In this document: positions 1-6,368 of the stretch, piece by piece
Position numbering within the stretch: the stretch's first letter is position 1
Layout of the letters: each line of letters starts with the position of its first letter
Assembly (NCBI GenBank): GCA_025060695.1
Contig: JANXBH010000023.1
Coordinates: 1 to 7,233, forward strand
DNA: 7,233 nt
Reading direction: 5' to 3'
From: Caldifarciminota bacterium
GTDB taxonomy: Bacteria > Hydrothermota > Hydrothermia > LBFQ01 > DSFT01
The notes under the pieces: model-generated
What the model was told of the DNA's origin: nothing
Seen by the model: only the letters and a program-made list of their open reading frames with translations
The model's database searches: none
Translations under genes and position numbers: made by a program

Positions 1-126
1 TAGGATAGCTTTTAATTTACTTTTTGAAACTTTGTTCTTAAGTGATTTATAAATTTCGCTTATCGTTCTTCCTTTCTTTGAACTATGGATAATTGTATAT
101 ATTTTATTTTTTAGTTTATCTATCAC
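1..126 (-). CDS. N-terminal fragment of a helix-turn-helix-like protein, possibly the start of RNase R
   Basis: An open frame of 42 codons runs off the left edge. The chosen start is GTG at 126-124, overlapping the end of dUTPase by 11 bases. A GGAGG (plus-strand cctcc, 138-142) lies 11 bases upstream, although those bases also encode the dUTPase glycine motif. A TTG at 135-133 is an alternative start. The peptide begins MIDKLKNKIYTIIHSS and continues with KKGRTISEIYKSLKNKVSKS and KLKAIL. This helix, turn and helix spacing, with a basic and hydrophobic pattern, resembles a small winged-helix domain. The N-terminal winged helix of ribonuclease R is one family that looks like this, but no catalytic part is visible, so that name is a guess. 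Reality of the gene is supported by the lack of stops, the lysine-rich composition like its neighbours, and the tight overlap. Confidence 0.55.
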   Translation of the reverse strand, partial: MIDKLKNKIYTIIHSSKKGRTISEIYKSLKNKVSKSKLKAIL

Positions 127-547
127 TACTTCCAAAACCTCCAATACCTCTCTTTGTCTGACCTAACTCCTCTATATTACCAACTTCAACAATTTCCCTT
201 GGTTCTAATACTTTTACTATTAATAGCTGAGCAACAAATTCCCCTTTTTCTATTTTCACATATTCATTTTTATTCGTATTATAGAGAACAACCAGTAATT
301 CTCCTCTGTAGTTGTTATCAATTACACCTGCTATAGCAATTAAGCCCTTATTTAATGCAACAGAACTTCTTTCCTTTATAAAACCGAAAGTTCCAAAAGG
401 TAACGATATATGAATACCAGTTCTTATAGCTTTTCTTGAAAGTGGCTCAATTATATAGTCTTCTATGCTTGAAAGATCTATACCTTGGCTTTCATTGAAT
501 GCTACCCTATACTTAGAAAATTCAGAATTTCTATAAATCTTAATCAC
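116..547 (-). CDS. dut: deoxyuridine 5'-triphosphate nucleotidohydrolase (dUTPase)
   Basis: Hydrolyses dUTP to dUMP and diphosphate, keeping uracil out of DNA and supplying dUMP for dTMP synthesis. It acts in the cytosol as a homotrimer. At 143 residues it has the normal length of the trimeric family, and all five motifs are visible: motif 1 around GIDL (22-25), motif 2 RSSVAL (60-65), motif 3 GVIDNNYRGEL (74-84) with the expected catalytic Asp77 and the base-stacking Tyr80, motif 4 GEFVAQL (102-108), and the C-terminal glycine-rich motif 5 RGIGGFGSS (133-141), which closes over the phosphates of a neighbouring subunit. The start is GTG at 547-545, because an in-frame TAA lies just upstream. 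No Shine-Dalgarno sequence is present; a TAAAAT box ends 6 bases before the start. The channel gene ends 9 bases upstream. Assignment is secure. Confidence 0.96.
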   Translation of the reverse strand: MIKIYRNSEFSKYRVAFNESQGIDLSSIEDYIIEPLSRKAIRTGIHISLPFGTFGFIKERSSVALNKGLIAIAGVIDNNYRGELLVVLYNTNKNEYVKIEKGEFVAQLLIVKVLEPREIVEVGNIEELGQTKRGIGGFGSSDR

Positions 548-552
548 TTTGA

Positions 553-562
553 AATTTTAAGG
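553..562 (-). promoter_or_regulatory. CCTTAAAATT box; putative -10 element of a leaderless dut promoter
   Basis: On the minus strand the sequence reads CCTTAAAATTTCAAAGTG, with TAAAAT at 559-554 and only 6 bases before the GTG start. That is the spacing expected when transcription starts at, or next to, the start codon. The box overlaps the stop codon of the channel gene (557-559), so a promoter would lie inside the upstream gene's end. There is no purine-rich ribosome binding site. No convincing -35 hexamer was seen. The same 10-base pattern precedes four other genes in this window. Confidence 0.5.
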
Positions 563-1234
563 TTTGCTATTCTCATTAGCTTGTTGATACTCAGAAAGTG
601 CATTTACAATTATACCTACAAATAGATTTAGAACTATAAAAGTTCCAAATAGTATATAGCTAACGAAGTAAATCCAAGCCCAACTATAGTAATTTGCAAT
701 TTCTAAATATATATCAAACCAACCCTCAAGCGTAATGACTGAAAAAAGTGTTATAAATGCTCTTGAAAGGTCAGAAAAATAGGCTGGTGCAACCCTTGAA
801 AATAGATGCACGCCGATGATAGAATAGATATAAATCATAATAATTAGCAGTAAAATAATATATGAAACTGACGGAATAATACTAAATAAGGCACTAATTA
901 GCATTTTGAGTTTTTTTATCCTTGTTATTAATAACATAATTCTTAGAACCCTAAAAATCCTCAAAACTGAAAAGGCAGAATTTGTAGGAAGTAAACTAAT
1001 AAGAATTATAAAGCTATCAAATACATTCCAACCATCTCTTATGAATGATAATTTAGGTTTAGTATTAATAAACCTCAAAATTAGCTCAATTACAAAAATG
1101 TAAACAATAATTTTATCGATAAACTCTATGGTTTTTCCGTACTTTTGGTAAATGCTTGGATAAGTTTCAAGACCAAGTAAAACTGCATTTAAAATAATCA
1201 AAAAAAATATAAAATATTCAAAATATTTGTTCAA
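557..1234 (-). CDS. single-domain voltage-gated cation channel (BacNav/CavMr-like), glycine-containing filter
   Basis: Inner-membrane six-helix channel subunit, expected to act as a homotetramer. Residues 5-22 match S1 (ILNAVLLGLET). S2 carries the conserved acidic residue in VIELILRF (48-55), and S3 has FD in GWNVFDSFIIL (68-78). S4 is LRIFRVLRIMLLIT (91-104), with gating arginines at 92, 95 and 98; the fourth charge position is Leu101. S5 spans roughly 122-145. The pore helix and filter are ITLFSVITLEGWFDIY (161-176), and S6 is roughly 186-211. Bacterial sodium channels have TLESW at the filter; here serine is replaced by Gly171, with Asp174 three residues later. A glycine here is also found in calcium-selective CavMr and in domains I and III of animal calcium channels. 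The cytoplasmic tail after S6 is only about 14 residues, so the usual C-terminal coiled coil is absent. TTG 1234-1232 is the only plausible start: an in-frame TAA at 1262-1264 precedes it. Family assignment is strong; calcium selectivity is inferred. Confidence 0.92.
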   Translation of the reverse strand: MNKYFEYFIFFLIILNAVLLGLETYPSIYQKYGKTIEFIDKIIVYIFVIELILRFINTKPKLSFIRDGWNVFDSFIILISLLPTNSAFSVLRIFRVLRIMLLITRIKKLKMLISALFSIIPSVSYIILLLIIMIYIYSIIGVHLFSRVAPAYFSDLSRAFITLFSVITLEGWFDIYLEIANYYSWAWIYFVSYILFGTFIVLNLFVGIIVNALSEYQQANENSKP

Positions 1235-1243
1235 GGGAATAAA

Positions 1244-1253
1244 AATTTTAAAG
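1244..1253 (-). promoter_or_regulatory. CTTTAAAATT box; putative -10 element for the channel gene
   Basis: The minus strand reads CTTTAAAATT at 1253-1244, with TAAAAT ending 10 bases before the TTG start. It lies in the 27-base gap after the broken Nudix gene. No Shine-Dalgarno sequence is seen between box and start (TTTTATTCCC). The spacing would leave a leader of only a few bases. It would let the channel be transcribed independently of leuS. Confidence 0.45.
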
Positions 1254-1261
1254 TGAAGACG

Positions 1262-1631
1262 TTAAAAAGCAATTTTGATACGCTCTAATATAAACTTGTT
1301 TGCATTTATTAAAACTCTTTTGTTATTCTCATGTCTTACAAGTTTTATGGCATCTTCAAAACTAAACCAACCTCCTGCAAAATGCTCATTACTTATACAA
1401 AATTTCCTTTCTAATGATCTTGCAAGAAATAATATTAACTTCTTATTTATTAACCTATATACCAGTCTCTTCGTAAAGCTCTCTTATTGCACCTTCCAAT
1501 TCATTTTCATTCTTTTCAATTTTACCCTTTGGAAATCCCCAATAACTTGTATGCTTTAAAAGTAAATAGTATATTCTACTATTTTCAATATAGAAAAGTA
1601 TAAAACCTGTAGATATTTCATCAAAACTCAT
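1262..1631 (-). pseudogene. frameshifted Nudix hydrolase, Ap4A-hydrolase (NUDT2) type
   Basis: The first frame (1631-1455) gives 58 residues with a complete Nudix box: GKIEKNENELEGAIRELYEE with TG following, preceded by YWGFPK, the signature of asymmetric diadenosine tetraphosphate hydrolases. It ends at TAG 1457-1455. The rest of the fold continues one frame over to TAA 1264-1262, reading NKKLILFLARS, HFAGGWFSFEDAIKLVRHEN and a C-terminal helix. The joined product would be about 122 residues. Family members are usually nearer 140, and the missing part falls exactly between the Nudix box and the KKLILFLARS strand, so a small out-of-frame deletion is likelier than a single miscalled base. The ATG overlaps the leuS stop as ATGA, implying translational coupling. 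The first frame alone lacks the second half of the fold and is probably inactive. A sequencing error remains possible. Confidence 0.85.
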
Positions 1632-4144
1632 GCTACTACTAAACTTAAAACTTTGTTCTTTACGTATATTTTTTTGACAATTTTTTTATGTTTTATGTAT
1701 TTTTCGTAAATCTGAGAATTTTTGAAAACTTCAAAAACCTCATCTTCATCACTATTAACACCTACACTAATTACCCCTCTAAATATACCATTTATCTGAA
1801 CACTTATTTTTATTTCCTCTTGGATTATATACTTTTCATCGTAATCAGGTAAAGGATTTTCAAATACGCTATTTTCATAACCAAGTCTATGGTAAATTTC
1901 TTCTGCTATGTGAGGAGCAAATGGTGCAAGTAATATTGAAAATATTTTTAATGCTTCTTTATACTGATAGCTTTTTTTGTTAGGATAGTCCTTTAGATAA
2001 TTTAAAAATTCCATAAGCTTTGCTATAGCAGTATTAAACCTAAAATCATCCATCCTTTCTCTAATTTCTTTTATTTTTCCATGGATGAAGGACTTAAGCT
2101 TATAGTCTTCAATATCTTCAGTAAATTCCAAGCTGCTATACAAACTTAAAACTCTATTTAGGAATTTTTTTGCACCTTGGACTATTGAATCTGTCCATTC
2201 AAAATCTTGTTCAGGTGGTGCTGCAAATAGTATAGCAATTCGTGCAACATCAGAACCATTTTCATCTAAGAACTTAGAAAGTGGGACAATATTTCCTCTT
2301 GACTTTGACATCATTTCTACTTTTTCTTCTAATTCTATACCACTTTCAGCATGGTAAAACTTTCCCTCTTTTTCAACTACAACGCTTTCATCAACAGTCT
2401 TATAGTTTACAGGATCCCAATAGAACCTCTTTAATACTAAACCTTGTGTAAATAATTTATTAAAAGGTTCATCGTAATTAACTATACCTTCATCGTATAA
2501 AACTTTATATATAAATCTTGCATAAATTAGATGTTTAGTTGCATGTTCTATTCCTCCAATGTACAAGTCTACTGGCATATACAATTTTTCTAAGCTTTTA
2601 CTTATAATCTCGTTTTCATTTTTAGAATCTATGAACCTAAGATAATACCAAGAGGAATCCACAAAAGTATCCATAGTATCAGTTTCTCTTCTTGCCTTAG
2701 ATTTACATTTTGGACAGTTAGTATATACAAAATTTAAATCATTTTCTAATGGGGAATAGCCATATATAGGCTTCCAGCTTTCAAGCCTTTCAGGAAGTAG
2801 TACAGGAAGTTCACTTTCTGGAACTTCAACTATACCACAATTATCACAATAAATAATGGGTATTGGACAGCCCCAATATCTCTGCCTTGAAATTAACCAG
2901 TCTCTTAGTCTATAAGATGTACTTCTTTTGCCTAAATCTAAACTTTCTAACTTTTTCGCAATTTCAAGTATTGCATCTTTACTCTCTAAATTGTTAAACT
3001 CACTACTATTTATTAAAATTCCATAATCTTCAAATGCTCTCTCTTTTAAAATTTCATCTAAATTACCTTCTTTAGGCTTAATAACTGGAATAATTCTTAA
3101 ATTAAATTTCTTTGCAAATTCGTAATCTCTTTGGTCATGCGCTGGAACACCCATAACTATACCTGTTCCATAGTCGTATATTACATAGTCAGAAATATAA
3201 ATAGGAATTTCTTGACCCGTAAGGGGATGAGTTGCATATTCATACGTAAATACTCCAGTTTTCGTAGTTTGAGACCTCCTTTCAATTTCTGTCTTGCTTA
3301 AAGCAATATTAACGTATTTTTCAATTTCTTCTTTATTCCTTGAATGCTTAATTATTTCCTTTACTATTGGATGCTCAGGTGCAACTGATATAAAGCTCAC
3401 ACCAAATATGGTATCTACTCTTGTAGTAAACACCTCCAAGAATTTATCTCTATACTTAAACTTTATTAAAACTCCTTCACTTTTTCCTATCCACTCCTCT
3501 TGCTGCTTTATTACATTATCTGGCCAGTTCCCCCTAAGTTTTTCTAAGTCGTTTAGCAGTCTTTCTGCATATGCAGTTATTTTAAAAAACCATTGTTCAA
3601 ATTCTTTCTTTACTACAGCCCTTTTACATCTTTCACATTTTCCATCTATTACTTGCTCATTAGCCAAAACCGTCTTACAATGTTCACAGTAATGAACAAA
3701 CTCTTTCTTTCTATAAGCAAGTCCTTTTTTATATAGTAATAAAAATATCCACTGTGTCCATCTGTAATAATCTGGTTCACATGTAGAAATTTCCCTCTCC
3801 CAATCATAGCTCATACCTGCTTTTTTCAGTGTTTCTCTAAATATATTAATATTTCTATTAGTCCAATCTCTTGGATGAATATTATAATTAATTGCAGCAT
3901 TTTCCGCAGGTAGTCCAAATGCATCCCAACCCATAGGATGCAACACATCATACCCTTGCATAAATTTTATTCTTGAAACAACATCTCCAATTGCATAATT
4001 TTTCAAATGCCCCATATGCAAATCACCAGATGGATATGGAAACATTTCTAAAACATAGAACTTCTTTCCATTTCCTTTTACTTTAAATAAATTTTTCTCC
4101 TTCCAAAATAGTTGCCATTTCTTTTCTATTGCTACAAAATCCAT
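1628..4144 (-). CDS. leuS: leucyl-tRNA synthetase
   Basis: Class I synthetase that charges tRNA-Leu and edits mischarged isoleucine or norvaline analogues. It has 838 residues from the chosen ATG, a usual bacterial length. The HIGH-type motif is PYPSGDLHMGHLKNY (HMGH at 43-46). A first zinc module has Cys 153, 156, 170 and 173. The CP1 editing domain shows TTRVDT (240-245) and GTGIVMGVPAHDQRDYEFA with its conserved Asp. RDWLISRQRYWGCPIP (415-430) leads into a second zinc module with Cys 433, 436, 477 and 480. The KMSKS loop reads MMSKSRGN (611-618), so its first lysine is Met. The anticodon-binding helices include LLAPFAPHIAEEIY. ATG at 4144-4142 gives the canonical start MDFVAIEKKWQLFW; a GTG six bases upstream and a TTG at 4180 are also in frame, but the latter would overlap mlaE. 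Its TGA stop overlaps the Nudix start. Confidence 0.97.
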   Translation of the reverse strand: MDFVAIEKKWQLFWKEKNLFKVKGNGKKFYVLEMFPYPSGDLHMGHLKNYAIGDVVSRIKFMQGYDVLHPMGWDAFGLPAENAAINYNIHPRDWTNRNINIFRETLKKAGMSYDWEREISTCEPDYYRWTQWIFLLLYKKGLAYRKKEFVHYCEHCKTVLANEQVIDGKCERCKRAVVKKEFEQWFFKITAYAERLLNDLEKLRGNWPDNVIKQQEEWIGKSEGVLIKFKYRDKFLEVFTTRVDTIFGVSFISVAPEHPIVKEIIKHSRNKEEIEKYVNIALSKTEIERRSQTTKTGVFTYEYATHPLTGQEIPIYISDYVIYDYGTGIVMGVPAHDQRDYEFAKKFNLRIIPVIKPKEGNLDEILKERAFEDYGILINSSEFNNLESKDAILEIAKKLESLDLGKRSTSYRLRDWLISRQRYWGCPIPIIYCDNCGIVEVPESELPVLLPERLESWKPIYGYSPLENDLNFVYTNCPKCKSKARRETDTMDTFVDSSWYYLRFIDSKNENEIISKSLEKLYMPVDLYIGGIEHATKHLIYARFIYKVLYDEGIVNYDEPFNKLFTQGLVLKRFYWDPVNYKTVDESVVVEKEGKFYHAESGIELEEKVEMMSKSRGNIVPLSKFLDENGSDVARIAILFAAPPEQDFEWTDSIVQGAKKFLNRVLSLYSSLEFTEDIEDYKLKSFIHGKIKEIRERMDDFRFNTAIAKLMEFLNYLKDYPNKKSYQYKEALKIFSILLAPFAPHIAEEIYHRLGYENSVFENPLPDYDEKYIIQEEIKISVQINGIFRGVISVGVNSDEDEVFEVFKNSQIYEKYIKHKKIVKKIYVKNKVLSLVVA

Positions 4145-4153
4145 ATGCACTAA

Positions 4154-4163
4154 AATTTTAAAG
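4154..4163 (-). promoter_or_regulatory. CTTTAAAATT box; putative -10 element for leuS
   Basis: The minus strand reads CTTTAAAATTTTAGTGCATATG. TAAAAT (4160-4155) ends 10 bases before the chosen ATG and 4 bases before an in-frame GTG. It lies in the 25-base gap after mlaE, and no Shine-Dalgarno sequence is present. A possible weak -35 is TTTTGG about 16 bases further upstream. The spacing to ATG is identical to that at the channel gene. Confidence 0.45.
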
Positions 4164-4169
4164 TAATTA

Positions 4170-4922
4170 CTAATTACCAAAAACTACTAAACCTATTAAG
4201 TAGTCTAAAAACAATATCATAAATGCGCATACTACAACACTTATAGTGGTAAATTTCCCAACACCGACAGCTCCGCCTGTTGTATTAAATCCAAAGTAGC
4301 AACTAATAATTCCTATACTTAATCCAAAGGAAAAAGCCTTTAATAAACCACCAAAAACATCCTTAAAGTTATAAAAATTCTTCATACCCATAATAAGATT
4401 TGAAACATCCATAGAAAAAAGAAAATAACTCAAACCAAGAGCGGAAGATATTGATACTATCATAGAAAGTATTACAAGCAACGGAGTTGATATAGTTATT
4501 GCTATAACCCTAGGAAGAACTAAGAATCTATACGGATTTATTGACATTATTTCAAGTGCATCTATTTGCTCAGATATTCTCATAGTTCCAAGCTCTGCAG
4601 TAAAACCTGCACCAACCCTGCCTGCCAAAACTATAGCGGTAAAAACTGGTGCCATTTCAATTGATACAGCCTTCCAAATACCCGCACCTATCAAATCCTC
4701 AGGGACATAATTTTTCAATTGATATGCGGTTTGAAGTGCTGCAACCATACCAGTAAATGCAGAAGTCAATATTACTATTGGAATAGAATTTATACCAGCA
4801 TTTATTACCTGATATACAATCTGAGGAAAACTCTTATAAACGTCTGAAACAGCTTTTATTGACCTTAAAATAAATACCGACATTCCTCCTACGTGATATA
4901 GTATCTCTAATAAAAACTTCAA
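4170..4922 (-). CDS. mlaE: MlaE-family ABC transporter permease (phospholipid transport)
   Basis: Integral inner-membrane permease of the Mla/TrgD-type ABC systems, which move phospholipids between inner and outer membranes in diderm bacteria (or other lipids in relatives). It has 250 residues, normal for the family. An amphipathic N-terminal helix (about 1-20) is followed by membrane segments near 44-66, 92-106, 136-170, 193-212 and 225-249. The diagnostic cytoplasmic coupling region is EMAPVFTAIVLAGRVGAGF (89-107) followed by TAELGTMRISEQIDALEIM (108-126). The conserved C-terminal GGAVGVGKFTTISVV is at 216-230. Start is TTG 4922-4920, placed 7 bases after a TAAAAT box and without a Shine-Dalgarno sequence. 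Partners MlaF (ATPase) and MlaD (substrate-binding) are absent from both flanks here; leuS follows instead. The gene probably pairs with an ATPase elsewhere. The family is certain; the lipid substrate is inferred. Confidence 0.94.
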   Translation of the reverse strand: MKFLLEILYHVGGMSVFILRSIKAVSDVYKSFPQIVYQVINAGINSIPIVILTSAFTGMVAALQTAYQLKNYVPEDLIGAGIWKAVSIEMAPVFTAIVLAGRVGAGFTAELGTMRISEQIDALEIMSINPYRFLVLPRVIAITISTPLLVILSMIVSISSALGLSYFLFSMDVSNLIMGMKNFYNFKDVFGGLLKAFSFGLSIGIISCYFGFNTTGGAVGVGKFTTISVVVCAFMILFLDYLIGLVVFGN

Positions 4923-4928
4923 TACTAT

Positions 4929-4938
4929 AATTTTAAGG
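4929..4938 (-). promoter_or_regulatory. CCTTAAAATT box; putative -10 element of a leaderless mlaE promoter
   Basis: The minus strand reads CCTTAAAATTATAGTATTG. TAAAAT (4935-4930) ends 7 bases before the TTG start, the classic spacing for a leaderless transcript. It sits in the 65-base divergent region between mlaE and the plus-strand genes. No Shine-Dalgarno sequence is seen on this side, unlike the plus-strand side. Confidence 0.5.
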
Positions 4939-4960
4939 TTTCGTGCTTTGAACTTATAAA
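4932..4960 (+). promoter_or_regulatory. putative promoter for the plus-strand gene pair
   Basis: TATAAA at 4955-4960 with a weak TTTAAG at 4932-4937, 17 bases apart, would give a sigma-70-like promoter facing right. It overlaps the mlaE box on the other strand, so the two divergent promoters may compete. Purine-rich AGGAG (4965-4969) and AAAGG (4971-4975) follow before the ATG at 4988; their spacings (18 and 12 bases) are longer than ideal. The evidence is motif resemblance only. Confidence 0.35.
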
Positions 4961-4987
4961 GTTTAGGAGAAAAGGTAAAAAAATAAT

Positions 4988-6282
<1,295 letters not shown>

Positions 6283-6332
6283 AGTTTTTCAGAGCTTTAA
6301 TAGACTTTACTTCAATTTCACAATTTTTTATG

Positions 6333-6342
6333 CTTTAAAATT
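6333..6342 (+). promoter_or_regulatory. CTTTAAAATT box; putative -10 element for the surface protein gene
   Basis: The only plus-strand copy of the shared box. TAAAAT (6336-6341) ends 27 bases before the ATG, leaving room for a leader of about 20 bases that includes a Shine-Dalgarno sequence, unlike the minus-strand genes. A weak TTCAAT at 6311-6316 is the best -35 candidate (spacing 19). Confidence 0.45.
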
Positions 6343-6354
6343 ATGAGATTTAAT

Positions 6355-6362
6355 AAAGGGGG
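6355..6362 (+). promoter_or_regulatory. strong Shine-Dalgarno sequence
   Basis: AAAGGGGG sits 6 bases before the ATG at 6369-6371. It is the best ribosome binding site in the window and fixes the start of the following gene; an in-frame TAA at 6363-6365 rules out an upstream start. Confidence 0.75.
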
Positions 6363-6368
6363 TAAAAA

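Noticed and set aside
154-336. Short plus-strand open frame opposite dut
   Set aside because: Antisense to a fully conserved dUTPase; low-complexity leucine-rich translation.
1452-1466. Programmed +1 frameshift in the Nudix gene
   Set aside because: The break GGT ATA TAG G does not allow good re-pairing of the P-site tRNA in the new frame, no stimulatory element is seen, and protein is also missing at the join, so mutation fits better.
1275-1559. Open frame on the plus strand opposite the Nudix gene
   Set aside because: It is antisense to a recognisable, if broken, Nudix sequence, has no ribosome binding site and no family resemblance.
3294-3692. 132-codon open frame on the plus strand inside leuS
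   Set aside because: It lies antisense to the conserved CP1 editing region, and its composition is what the reverse complement of leuS would give.
4148-4180. Earlier leuS starts (TTG at 4180-4178 or GTG at 4150-4148)
   Set aside because: The TTG would overlap mlaE and add residues not typical of LeuRS; the GTG is only 4 bases after the TAAAAT box. ATG at 4144 gives the canonical N-terminus, although GTG cannot be excluded.
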